From a virus: a DNA stretch of 35,270 bases. The notes beneath the pieces were generated by a model. It was not told where the DNA came from. It ran no database searches and worked only from the letters and a program-made list of their open reading frames with translations. Below, piece after piece: positions 5,920-13,111 of the stretch. The translations under genes and the position numbers were made by a program. Within the stretch, counting starts at the first letter, position 1. Each line of letters opens with the position of its first letter. The DNA lies in IMG/VR virus record IMGVR_UViG_3300044632_001311, positions 1 through 35,270 of that record; one strand, written 5' to 3'.

Positions 5920-6645
5920 TTATATGCTCATCCATTCCTTTCTCGCGTCAGCTCTGGTTTTGTTGAAAAGTAGATCCAGTGTGTCACTGAGTTTACCGTC
6001 ATCCAAGAGTGGAATCAACCTGGGACTTACCAGACTGTTTTTCCAGTCAATTTCTTCCAGACTGGCCAGTCCTTTGGCTCTGGTAGGTTTGGGACAGCCA
6101 TGCCAATCCTCGCCCTTGTAGTTTTGCCAATCATCGCTATACCAATAGTGACGATGTTTTTTCTTGTCTTCCTGGATGATAAATGGTGTGCTGAACACAA
6201 GGAAAAAGGGTGGTTGCTGAGGATCAAACAGGTCAGGCCAATACAGGTAAAAGAAGTTGGTGAGCAGGGCCATGATGTTGGCACCATCAGTATCAGCGTC
6301 ACAAGTGATCCACACTTGTCCATAACGTAAACTGGTTCGGTCTACTTTTTGGCCCATGATCAGTCCAATGGAGCTCATGATATCCTGACAGATCTGATTG
6401 TCCAACACAGTTTTGTTGGTTTCTCCACGAACATTGAGGATCTTACCACGCAAGGGCAAACCTCCATGAATTTCTGGATCTCTCACAGCACTGGCCATGC
6501 TGATGGCGCTGTTGTGCACAAGTAAACCGTTACCCAACACAAAAGTTTCATCATCCATGACCTGGATGTCATAGGCATTAAAATTATCCGTAGGAGATAT
6601 TTCTGTGATGTCTTCCATGAGGAAGAGAGATTGATTGATATCCAT
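5920..6645 (-). CDS. C-terminal split-intein half fused to the C-terminal part of topoisomerase large subunit
   Basis: 241 residues. Residues 1-45 are an intein C-terminal half: YDIQVMDDETFVLGNGLLVHN shortened here to its key parts, block F (YDIQVMDDETFV) and block G (GLLVHN with the terminal Asn). Residue 46 is Ser, the +1 nucleophile. Residues 46-241 continue the TOPRIM region of the GyrB/gp39-type subunit: SAISMASAVRDP, LRGKILNV, then the metal-binding DADTDGANI near residue 128. Protein trans-splicing with the product at 8007-9815 would rebuild LTEGD-SA and yield a topoisomerase subunit of about 626 residues, close to the combined size of T4 gp39 and gp60. The gene starts 1 bp after the endonuclease stop (AGGA upstream), so translation is probably coupled. 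Confidence 0.9.
   Translation of the reverse strand: MDINQSLFLMEDITEISPTDNFNAYDIQVMDDETFVLGNGLLVHNSAISMASAVRDPEIHGGLPLRGKILNVRGETNKTVLDNQICQDIMSSIGLIMGQKVDRTSLRYGQVWITCDADTDGANIMALLTNFFYLYWPDLFDPQQPPFFLVFSTPFIIQEDKKKHRHYWYSDDWQNYKGEDWHGCPKPTRAKGLASLEEIDWKNSLVSPRLIPLLDDGKLSDTLDLLFNKTRADARKEWMSI
6511..6645 (-). mobile_element. C-terminal split intein half (45 residues)
   Basis: Blocks F and G ending in LLVHN followed by +1 Ser. The 45-residue length is slightly above the 35-40 usual for natural split C-inteins. The penultimate His and terminal Asn needed for cleavage are present. Confidence 0.9.
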
Positions 6646-6646
6646 G

Positions 6647-7954
6647 TTAAATTCCTAAGATTTGGTTTAGTTGTTGTTGATAACTATGAGGATATATAAT
6701 TATACTTGAAAATGTTTGTTCTTTAAATCTCATGTGGTTCGCATAATCAAGATTACCCATATTGCCTGCAATTTCTATATATAAATTTGGTTTGATCAAA
6801 TATAGATCATAAAATAAGGTAGTGTTGGGATATTTTTGGTTGATTTTGAAATCTTGATTCTCATGTAGCCCTTTTGTGAGAAGATAATCATACACCAAAA
6901 TTTCTAGTCTGCTTTTTAGTATAGTCCCACAATTACTGTAGCTATAGTAGCTATACTTGTTTTTGAAAATTTCCCTTTGATGGGTTTTGTAGGCAGGTAA
7001 TTTGGATCTCACCAACCAATCTATCTGTTGCGATGAGATTGAATAAAATTCTTTAGCCACGTTATACCAGGAATAATACTTGCATTCATTATCAATATTG
7101 AATGTGTTATAAACATGCAACGGATTTTTCTCCGCCAGTGAGGCTACACGGCCTATGAAACTATCAAAAGTATCTTCACTTGCACCCTGATCGGTTTTAA
7201 AAGTGATCCACTTTTCCAAATATTGTTGTGTCCCTTGTATTTTGCCATATTTGCGGAGATAAGTGGGTAAATCATGTGTGATAGACATTTTCCATAAGTT
7301 ATAGAGAGACTTGCCTTCCTCTTCTCCATGTTTATCTATTAATCTGTCAAGTGTCATAGATTTTAATTTTTGTACTTCTTTCCATAAACCAACCCCCTGA
7401 GTTCCATGTTTTGTAACATATCCTTCTAGACTTCTACTATAATTGGCTTTGGAGATCCAAGAATCTCTATCTTTGCCAGTGGATTCCCACCATTCCTTGG
7501 ATCTACTTTGAGATTTTTTATGAGATTCACTGTTGGTATGATTACAAGGATAAAAAGGAGTTTTATTCCTACTATGAAGATGTTCATGAGCTTTTTGGGG
7601 ATCCATACCATATGCTTTTTCTATAAATTCAATACTGTTTTTATTAAGTGTCTTACTGGCGCACGTATTTTTTGCAAAACATAAAAATTGAGCTTTGAAT
7701 CTCCTTTTGACTGATATAGGGTGTATTTCTCTGTTATGAACCTCATGCTCTATGTATTGAATATCATGATTATGATCATTACACCATGCACATCTTAGTT
7801 GATAATGAGAGATATTCCATTGCTTAAGGTATTCAAAGATAGAGATTTTGTTGCGAGTTAATGCACCTCGCAGCCTTCGTATGCGTTCCACAGGATCATC
7901 ATTACAGGTGAAAGATATTTTAAATTTAGGACATATAAAAGTTTTTTTGGTCAC
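6647..7954 (-). CDS. Vsr-like (EDxHD/PD-(D/E)XK-type) homing endonuclease between split intein halves
   Basis: 435 residues from GTG 7954 (AGGAGAAC just upstream). A longer frame to 8041 would run through the regulatory hairpin and overlap the preceding gene, so I reject it. The N-terminus has zinc-binding-like Cys/His pairs (CAWCNDHNHD). The middle carries three modules of the form KxGxxxGxxLW (KHGTQGVGLW, KHGEEEGKSLY, KYGKIQGTQQY), seen in DNA-binding parts of phage endonucleases. The C-terminal 100 residues look like a Vsr-type nuclease: SRLE, then FYDLYL and IEIAG, giving the E...D...E-x-A pattern. It occupies the exact gap between the two halves of a split intein, the 'fractured gene' arrangement reported for such endonucleases in environmental phage sequences. 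Confidence 0.82.
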   Translation of the reverse strand: MTKKTFICPKFKISFTCNDDPVERIRRLRGALTRNKISIFEYLKQWNISHYQLRCAWCNDHNHDIQYIEHEVHNREIHPISVKRRFKAQFLCFAKNTCASKTLNKNSIEFIEKAYGMDPQKAHEHLHSRNKTPFYPCNHTNSESHKKSQSRSKEWWESTGKDRDSWISKANYSRSLEGYVTKHGTQGVGLWKEVQKLKSMTLDRLIDKHGEEEGKSLYNLWKMSITHDLPTYLRKYGKIQGTQQYLEKWITFKTDQGASEDTFDSFIGRVASLAEKNPLHVYNTFNIDNECKYYSWYNVAKEFYSISSQQIDWLVRSKLPAYKTHQREIFKNKYSYYSYSNCGTILKSRLEILVYDYLLTKGLHENQDFKINQKYPNTTLFYDLYLIKPNLYIEIAGNMGNLDYANHMRFKEQTFSSIIIYPHSYQQQLNQILGI

Positions 7955-7957
7955 GAT

Positions 7958-8001
7958 GTTCTCCTTCTGTGACTTGTATTTATGGGTCACAGAAGGAGAA
8001 C
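7958..8001 (-). promoter_or_regulatory. RBS-hiding hairpin with late-promoter-like loop
   Basis: A perfect 16-bp stem (GTTCTCCTTCTGTGAC / GTCACAGAAGGAGAAC) has a 12-nt loop. The 3' arm in the minus-strand RNA contains AGAAGGAGAAC, the ribosome-binding site of the endonuclease starting at 7954. The loop carries CATAAATA (7977-7984), one base from the T4 late consensus. It begins 5 bp after the stop of the N-terminal topoisomerase fragment. Confidence 0.75.
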
Positions 8002-8006
8002 GCTGT

Positions 8007-9815
8007 TTAGATATTGGCAGCCAATAATAAATGGTTTTCAAGGTCCAAGCAGTTAGCTTTGACTTTGATTATGGATGCGGTTGTTATATCAAAAACTTGA
8101 AATAGATGGTCTGGAGAAGTGATAATTGAACTCTTGATGTGGTCATTACCATAAGTCACACACAAACTGAATTGTGCATGATTAAATTGATCAATATCGT
8201 AGATCTCCAAAAATTGGCAGCCCAAATCTAGAGTTGTTTTGAACATACGGTGTTGATTGAGATCCAGGTCCTCTGCCTTCAATAGCTCCACTTGAGATGT
8301 TGTTTTGTTGAATACTGGTATTTTATGGTTCCTACTAACTGTAATATGATTTCCAGATGCAGTTTTGATAATCATACCATCAATTATTTTGGCAGATTTG
8401 TTACAAATAGGTTTGAAGTTACCCTTATGAGTTAGAACTAGATCACCCACCTTTGTTTCTTTGATTGGTTTGTGAACAAGAACACCGTAATCTAAAACCA
8501 CTACATGTGTATCTTCATGAATACAATCACCTTCTGTGAGCATGAGAATACACTTGGTTCTGTCTTTGCCAGTGGCATCCATGAGCTTGGGCACTTTGTT
8601 GCGCAAAACTTTGCGTGCTAGTTTGTTGGTTTCTGCATCATCTTTTTTCTGTGTGCGTGCTGCACATCTAGCATAGATTTGTTCAATCCATGACTTGTGA
8701 TCACGAATGATTCTCTTGTAGAGCTTCTCATCATCCAAGGCAGTCTTAACATGAGTCTCAACTTCCTCGTTGATCAGCCTGGTTTTGCTCTGACTGTCAA
8801 AATTGGGAGCGTGCATGGTGGTGCTGTTGTACACCAGTATGCCTTCGCTGATGTCACTTCTGTTGGGGGAGAGTCCACGACGCTTGCTTTCACGTTCCAG
8901 TGCCTTGAGTAGACTGCTGAAGAATACTCGCTTGAATACATCAATGTGATTGCCACCATTGAATGCTGGGATGTCATTCACAGTGCTGTGAACATATTCG
9001 CCTTCTGATGCAAATTGGGGAACCAAATAAAATGTGCTGAGGAACTTGTCAACGTCAACTGCCACTTTCACATAATCCAGAGAGTCAAAAAAGGTTTTGT
9101 CCAAAGTGGCTTTGACCGATATTTTCTCGTCGTTGAAGTAAAACTTCACCTCTGGATGGTTGGCAGCAATTTCTGTAATTCTACTACGCACAAATTCCAT
9201 AGGGAGGATTCTGTGCTTGAACACTTCTTTGCTGGGCACAAACTCAATGAGTGTGCCAGTTTTGTCTCCAGACACTTTTGTGATCTTGGCCTTGTTTACT
9301 TGGAGCTCAGGCAATACAGCAGTGGGTTCCTCAAAGTGCTGTTGGAATTTTTCACCATTGCGCCAAACAGTCACACTGGCCCGTTCACTTGTATGCACAG
9401 TTGCACTGGCACCGATGCCATTTGTGCCTCTCACCACTTCACGTTCATCAAAATTTCTACCCGCCCGGGGACTGATCAAAACCATGGTGGCCTTGTGCAT
9501 TTTCTCCCCTTCATCCCAGTCTGTTGGGATGCCTCTGCCATTGTCTCTCACTGAGAACGTCATGGTTTCAGGATCATATGTGATGTCAATCCTGTTGCCA
9601 TGGCCATGGCCCAACAGTTCATCCAAACTATTGTCCAGTATTTCTCTAAATGCTGTGTAGATTGCTGGTACCCAAGTGGTTTCTTGAGCCACCAATTTCT
9701 CACCGTTCCAGTTCACCACTGTTTGAGTGTGTGGACTGCGACTGCCCAGATACATTTCTGTCCTGAGCCTAATATGTTGACTGTCTGTTAATTTTTTGAT
9801 TGTATCTTTTGCCAT
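8007..9815 (-). CDS. Topoisomerase large subunit N-terminal part (GyrB/gp39-like) fused to N-terminal split-intein half
   Basis: 602 residues. Residues 1-430 are the ATPase and first TOPRIM part of a type II topoisomerase: EILDNSLDEL (Mg/ATP-binding Glu and Asn), VRDNGRGIP, VRGTNGIGASA, a QSKTRL block near residue 350, and LTEGD at 426-430, the TOPRIM glutamate motif. Here the host protein is interrupted: residue 431 is Cys1 of an intein. The 172-residue intein half has block A (CIHEDTHVVV) and block B (TASGNHITVSRNH), and then an apparent second block-B-like copy before the stop. The rest of the subunit is encoded at 5920-6645. The junction falls inside EGD|SA, an essential site, so unspliced product should be inactive. 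Confidence 0.92.
   Translation of the reverse strand: MAKDTIKKLTDSQHIRLRTEMYLGSRSPHTQTVVNWNGEKLVAQETTWVPAIYTAFREILDNSLDELLGHGHGNRIDITYDPETMTFSVRDNGRGIPTDWDEGEKMHKATMVLISPRAGRNFDEREVVRGTNGIGASATVHTSERASVTVWRNGEKFQQHFEEPTAVLPELQVNKAKITKVSGDKTGTLIEFVPSKEVFKHRILPMEFVRSRITEIAANHPEVKFYFNDEKISVKATLDKTFFDSLDYVKVAVDVDKFLSTFYLVPQFASEGEYVHSTVNDIPAFNGGNHIDVFKRVFFSSLLKALERESKRRGLSPNRSDISEGILVYNSTTMHAPNFDSQSKTRLINEEVETHVKTALDDEKLYKRIIRDHKSWIEQIYARCAARTQKKDDAETNKLARKVLRNKVPKLMDATGKDRTKCILMLTEGDCIHEDTHVVVLDYGVLVHKPIKETKVGDLVLTHKGNFKPICNKSAKIIDGMIIKTASGNHITVSRNHKIPVFNKTTSQVELLKAEDLDLNQHRMFKTTLDLGCQFLEIYDIDQFNHAQFSLCVTYGNDHIKSSIITSPDHLFQVFDITTASIIKVKANCLDLENHLLLAANI
8010..8525 (-). mobile_element. N-terminal split intein half (172 residues)
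   Basis: Begins at Cys (TGT 8523-8525) directly after LTEGD and runs to the stop at 8007. Block B histidine is in TVSRNH. It is longer than typical natural split N-inteins (around 100 residues), apparently because the block-B region is duplicated. Its partner is encoded at 6511-6645. Confidence 0.88.
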
Positions 9816-9873
9816 TATATGTGCCTATGAATTCTCTGCTAGTTTATCGGATGATCCTGATAGGATCAACAAG

Positions 9874-9900
9874 AAAGGGCGGAGTAATTCCGCCCTTTTT
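9874..9900. terminator. Rho-independent terminator
   Basis: AAAGGGCGGA / TCCGCCCTTT with a 5-nt loop. On the plus strand it runs into TTTTTT; on the minus strand it is followed by CTTTCTTGTTG. It lies just downstream of the minus-strand Bax-inhibitor-like gene and probably ends that transcript before the topoisomerase gene. Confidence 0.75.
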
Positions 9901-9930
9901 TATTATACTGAAATAAGTCATATAAATCAA

Positions 9931-10644
9931 TTAGTCACGATCTCCTAGGAGATTGAGCAAAAACTGAAAGATGTTGATGAAGTTGAGATACAAGCTGAAA
10001 GCACCATACAATGCACTTTTTTCTGGGCTGTCAAATCCCAAAACTTCACCATAGTTGAGGTAATCATTCTTGAGATTTTGCACGTCATATGCTGTGAGTC
10101 CTGTGAAGATCAACACACCCAACACGCTCACCACAAACATCACCAAACTGCTGCCCAGGAAAATGTTCACCAACATGGCAATCATAATACCCACCATGCC
10201 CATGAACAAAAAATTGCCCATTTTGGTGAGATCCGTGCTGGTGGTATAGCCCCACAAGCTGGCAGCAGCAAAAGTTGCAGCACTGATAAAGAACACAGTG
10301 GCAATGCTCTGGGTGGTGAACACCACAAACAGGGTGCTCAAGCTCATGCCCATGGCCACTGCAAATGCCCAAAACAACGCATGCACAGTAGAGTAACTGA
10401 ATTTGTGCAAGCCATAACTGATCACAAATACAAAAGGCAGGGGCAACAGTGCAAACACAATGGCCAGCACGCCCTTGAGGGCCACTCCCAAAATTGCGGC
10501 TGTGATCATGGCTGTGACACCACTGACCACAAGGGCTGTTGACATTTTGTTGTACACACTGCGCATGTAGTCTCGCAACCCTGTGTGAATATCTCCATGT
10601 GAGTGTGTCACACTCACATGGTCGCTAATTTGATCATCCATCAT
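9931..10644 (-). CDS. Bax inhibitor-1 (BI-1/YccA/YbhL) family membrane protein
   Basis: 237 residues with a short hydrophilic N-terminus and seven hydrophobic helices from about residue 38 to the end. Family hallmarks are visible: a VFFISAATFAAASLWGYTT block, a DLTKMGNFLFMG block, NIFLGSS, and the GLTAYDVQNLK motif holding one of the paired acidic residues of the BI-1 fold. The C-terminus has ALYGAFSLYLNFINIFQ, also typical. BI-1 proteins are membrane proteins linked to calcium leak and, for YccA, to inhibition of FtsH. In a phage it could protect phage membrane proteins from host FtsH or affect lysis timing; both are inference. The gene has its own promoter and terminator. Confidence 0.92.
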   Translation of the reverse strand: MMDDQISDHVSVTHSHGDIHTGLRDYMRSVYNKMSTALVVSGVTAMITAAILGVALKGVLAIVFALLPLPFVFVISYGLHKFSYSTVHALFWAFAVAMGMSLSTLFVVFTTQSIATVFFISAATFAAASLWGYTTSTDLTKMGNFLFMGMVGIMIAMLVNIFLGSSLVMFVVSVLGVLIFTGLTAYDVQNLKNDYLNYGEVLGFDSPEKSALYGAFSLYLNFINIFQFLLNLLGDRD

Positions 10645-10706
10645 TTGTTGATATCCTCATTGAGAATTTATTTGATACTAATAGATATTCTGCCTTGAAT
10701 CAAGCA

Positions 10707-10736
10707 ATCATAGAGGTGGGGACCCTTGCAGGTCAA
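10707..10736 (-). promoter_or_regulatory. Sigma70-type promoter for the BI-1 gene
   Basis: TTGACC (10731-10736), 18-bp spacer, TATGAT (10707-10712) on the minus strand; each hexamer is one mismatch from consensus. The start codon lies about 62 bp downstream. Suggests expression by host RNA polymerase early in infection. Confidence 0.6.
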
Positions 10737-10739
10737 CTC

Positions 10740-10830
10740 TATAAATAAGAATGGTAATCAGGGTGTTGGAACCACCCTGAAACCCAGCTTGGAGATCCTG
10801 GGCTGTCCCAACACTTATTTATCTTGGAGA
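10740..10830 (+). promoter_or_regulatory. Late promoter within a long-range leader stem of the plus-strand endonuclease
   Basis: TATAAATA at 10740-10747 matches the T4 late consensus. ATAAATAA (10741-10748) pairs with TTATTTAT (10815-10822), and GTGTTGG (10763-10769) with CCAACAC (10808-10814); an inner CCCAG/CTGGG hairpin lies at 10783-10802. The 3' arm ends 3 nt before the GGAG ribosome-binding site (10826-10829). A transcript starting at this promoter would lose the 5' arm. Confidence 0.55.
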
Positions 10831-10835
10831 CTATA

Positions 10836-12014
10836 ATGTCATCTAATAACAATTATCTCGTAGATTATCACGGATTTGTATATCTCTGGAGAGATCATAT
10901 CCATAAGAAATATTACCTTGGAAGTCATTTGGGGTCTAAACATGATCATTATATTGGATCCAACACCTGGTTAAAAACCGCTTATCAAAAGAGACCACAT
11001 ACTTTCACTCGCCGTATAATTCAATGGTTACTGTTCCAAAATGAAACACAGGAAATTGCCCTATCACGTCTTCACAAATTAGAGCAACAATGGTTGGATA
11101 TGATTGACGATAATGAATTGTCAATTAGTAAAAATGTTCTAGCAGGCACAAATAGATATTACAATATGAAGAAAACTGCGGCCGGTGAAAGTCATAAAGG
11201 GCATAAAAAGAATAGGACCAAACCTGCGTGGAATATAGGTATATCTTCTGAAATGTTAAAATTGAGGAAAGAGGGATATTTTTGTTTGTTGTCAGATAAA
11301 CCTAAAGCTGCAAAAAACCGAATAAAACATAGTTCTATTCTGGTCCCCAGACCACGAAGAGTTAAGCGACCACCATCAATATGTCCTGTATGTGATAAAC
11401 AATTTCTTGGTAACATTGGTCAAAAGACCTGTAGCAGATCTTGTTCAGGTAAAAGATTATGGCAAGAAGGGAAAATATCACCACAATGGGGTACGGGAAA
11501 AGCTTGGAATAAGGGGTTACCAAATCCTTTGGCAGCAGCAAATGGAATAAAAGGTGCCCAAAAATTACGAGAGAAAATCAAAGGCCGTAAATTGATCAAA
11601 TTAGCGGACGGGAAAAAACACTGGGTATATCCTGGAGATGAAAATTATCCATTAGTAGATAGTAACATCAAAAAGAAGGAATCAGCAAAAATACCTAACA
11701 AAGTTAGCCTAGATGACCTTCCTCTTACACCATCTCCATTACAGAAAGGTTCACCAGAATGGAAAGAACTCTTCAGACAGAAGGTTATGCAAAATGCTAA
11801 AAGAGGACTTGAGCACTCATCAGCCTGGTTATGGGTTTTGAAAAATCCTGTTGGGAAGATAATTGAGGTAATAGGATTAGCTGACTTTTGCAGAGAAAAT
11901 AATTTATCTATGACGGCTCTTCAATACAACTATAATGCGCTAAATTCTGGCCCTATTAGCCGAGGTAAATCAAAGGGTTGGCAAGTAGTAGATAAGAGGA
12001 AAGGCAACATATAG
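10836..12014 (+). CDS. GIY-YIG-like homing endonuclease
   Basis: 392 residues from ATG 10836 (GGAG 6 nt upstream; an in-frame TTG at 10824 overlaps that site and is rejected). The N-terminus reads GFVYLWRDHIHKKYYLGSH, a divergent GIY-YIG motif (VYL...YYLGS) seen in phage endonucleases. Residues about 185-205 form a zinc finger (CPVCDKQFLGNIGQKTCSRS, then C). The C-terminus (ADFCRENNLSMTALQYNYNA) resembles the DNA-binding tail of this enzyme class. It is one of only two plus-strand genes, sits against the tmRNA gene, and its stop codon lies inside the shared terminator. Probably an intergenic homing gene. Confidence 0.8.
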   Translation: MSSNNNYLVDYHGFVYLWRDHIHKKYYLGSHLGSKHDHYIGSNTWLKTAYQKRPHTFTRRIIQWLLFQNETQEIALSRLHKLEQQWLDMIDDNELSISKNVLAGTNRYYNMKKTAAGESHKGHKKNRTKPAWNIGISSEMLKLRKEGYFCLLSDKPKAAKNRIKHSSILVPRPRRVKRPPSICPVCDKQFLGNIGQKTCSRSCSGKRLWQEGKISPQWGTGKAWNKGLPNPLAAANGIKGAQKLREKIKGRKLIKLADGKKHWVYPGDENYPLVDSNIKKKESAKIPNKVSLDDLPLTPSPLQKGSPEWKELFRQKVMQNAKRGLEHSSAWLWVLKNPVGKIIEVIGLADFCRENNLSMTALQYNYNALNSGPISRGKSKGWQVVDKRKGNI

Positions 12015-12022
12015 TTGCCTTT
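12000..12022. terminator. Bidirectional terminator shared by endonuclease and tmRNA
   Basis: AAAGGCAAC / GTTGCCTTT with a 5-nt loop. On the minus strand, T-rich TCCTCTT follows. It ends the rightward endonuclease gene (stop TAG 12012-12014) and the leftward tmRNA. Confidence 0.7.
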
Positions 12023-12024
12023 CC

Positions 12025-12237
12025 CTATCCGTTATGTTACCACGTGGATAAAGCGTTGCGAACTAGCTGTTTAGGCAGCTAACGCGAGATTGCCGTTATC
12101 GTTGGCCTTTCTCAATTTGCACTAATTTGCAGTCGTAGCTTACTGGTGCCTAGATACTACTTTCACCTCCGGTCGAAACCCTTTCACCCCCATAAATGGT
12201 GGAGGTGGCGGTAATTGAAACCGCGTCCCAAGTGGCT
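12025..12237 (-). ncRNA. ssrA: Circularly permuted two-piece tmRNA
   Basis: tmRNA rescues stalled ribosomes with SmpB and adds a degradation tag. Minus-strand order: acceptor piece with T arm GCGGT-TTCAATT-ACCGC (12208-12224), acceptor strand CACCTCC (12201-12207), A, CCA (12197-12199); a 5-nt spacer TTTAT; then the tmRNA 5' end GGGGGTG (12185-12191), which pairs with CACCTCC over 7 bp; GGGTTTCGACCGG follows, the conserved D-like region. The tag frame GCC...TAA (12071-12106) encodes ANDNGNLALAA. The 3' CCA therefore precedes the 5' end, the permuted layout of alphaproteobacteria. A possible P2 helix pairs CACGTGGT near 12042 with GCCACTTG near 12232. The outer ends are approximate. The 5-nt intervening segment is strikingly short. 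Confidence 0.9.
12071..12106 (-). other. tmRNA proteolysis-tag reading frame
   Basis: Eleven codons and TAA: ANDNGNLALAA. The hydrophobic ALAA end is the usual signal for ClpXP and related proteases; the ANDN start is common in alphaproteobacterial tags. With the alanine charged on tmRNA the full tag would be AANDNGNLALAA. Confidence 0.88.
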
Positions 12238-12243
12238 ATTATA
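12238..12243 (-). promoter_or_regulatory. Extended -10 promoter for tmRNA
   Basis: TGCTATAAT on the minus strand is a perfect -10 hexamer with an extended TG. The -35 region is weak (CTGATC). It lies 20 bp after the stop of the neighbouring GIY-YIG gene, and transcription would start near 12231. If so, part of the proposed P2 strand would be missing, so an upstream start or processing is also possible. Confidence 0.65.
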
Positions 12244-12262
12244 GCACCCTATAACTATCAGA

Positions 12263-13042
12263 TCAGCACGTCTTCTGACAGTATTTCATCCTTCTTCCTT
12301 TATACCATCCTTCAGGGATAATGTCAAGTTTATCAATATATTTATTTTGTTCTATTACTGGATTATAGATCCACATTTTTCCATTGCCAGTATCAGATTG
12401 CTTTTTTAAAAGTTCTTTGTATTCTGTTACAGATAGGTATCCTTCAGGGATATTAGATGGAGTAACCATTATTCTCTTTGATTTATCATCAGGAGAGTCT
12501 AGGCAAATACACCATATTTTACCATAATTGGGATTACCTTTTCCTGTATGCAGAGCTGATAATTTTGCTGCTTGTGAAGCCTGGCCTATCAAGAAATAAT
12601 CTGGATTTTCTTTTCTCAATTGCTGCAACTTTTTGTTGCCGAGCAAGGATGCTTCCTTGGCTGTAACTGAATTCCATGGTGTGCATTTTTTCAATAGATT
12701 TTTGATGGCAATCTTTCCAGCTTTACTTGCTCGTAGTCTATGAGCTTCATCACCATTATTGATATGGCTGAATCCTCCATCACCTTCTTCTATCTTCAAA
12801 TTCGCCCATTCCTGACTATCCACAATATTCCATAACTGTGAATTATATATACCTTGTTGACGTATATAACTTGCATCAAGTGATTCACACAAGATTTCTG
12901 TAGATATATCTATTCCATGTTTTTTAAGGTGGTTCCGCCATCTAATGCCAGATCCCACATATTTGTAAGGATCCTGTTTTGTAGTTCCAAGATATTTCAG
13001 ACCTGTTTTGTTATGAGTTTTGACGTAGAGATAAATAGGCAT
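12263..13042 (-). CDS. GIY-YIG homing endonuclease
   Basis: 259 residues. The N-terminus shows IYLYVKTHNKTGLKYLGTT (the GIY-YIG pair in the YLYV...KYLG form), then YKYVGSGIRWRNHLKKHG, typical of phage and bacterial GIY-YIG proteins. EEGDGGFSH and repeated SxAGKxA-like segments follow; the C-terminal part (WIYNPVIEQNKYI) is basic and probably binds DNA. A GGAGG site precedes the start by 11 nt, and a TATAAATA box lies 62 bp upstream. The gene is directly upstream of the tmRNA, which it may have travelled with. Confidence 0.82.
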   Translation of the reverse strand: MPIYLYVKTHNKTGLKYLGTTKQDPYKYVGSGIRWRNHLKKHGIDISTEILCESLDASYIRQQGIYNSQLWNIVDSQEWANLKIEEGDGGFSHINNGDEAHRLRASKAGKIAIKNLLKKCTPWNSVTAKEASLLGNKKLQQLRKENPDYFLIGQASQAAKLSALHTGKGNPNYGKIWCICLDSPDDKSKRIMVTPSNIPEGYLSVTEYKELLKKQSDTGNGKMWIYNPVIEQNKYIDKLDIIPEGWYKGRRMKYCQKTC

Positions 13043-13103
13043 TGCTGAAGCCTCCGTATGGGTTTTAGAGCTAGTGGGTGTTGCTGCACCGTGACTAGCA
13101 CTG

Positions 13104-13111
13104 TATTTATA
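13104..13111 (-). promoter_or_regulatory. T4-type late promoter box in a palindrome
   Basis: TATAAATA on the minus strand inside the palindrome CTGTATAAATACAG. A GCTAGT/ACTAGC hairpin follows, ahead of the GIY-YIG start at 13042; the ribosome-binding site itself is not in that stem. Confidence 0.55.

Noticed and set aside
7955-8041. Upstream extension of the split-intein endonuclease
   Set aside because: Would pass through the regulatory hairpin and overlap the preceding stop; the GTG at 7954 has the ribosome-binding site.
10078-10542. 154-codon plus-strand frame rich in His, Gln and Cys
   Set aside because: Antisense shadow of the BI-1 gene; its composition follows from the membrane protein's codons.
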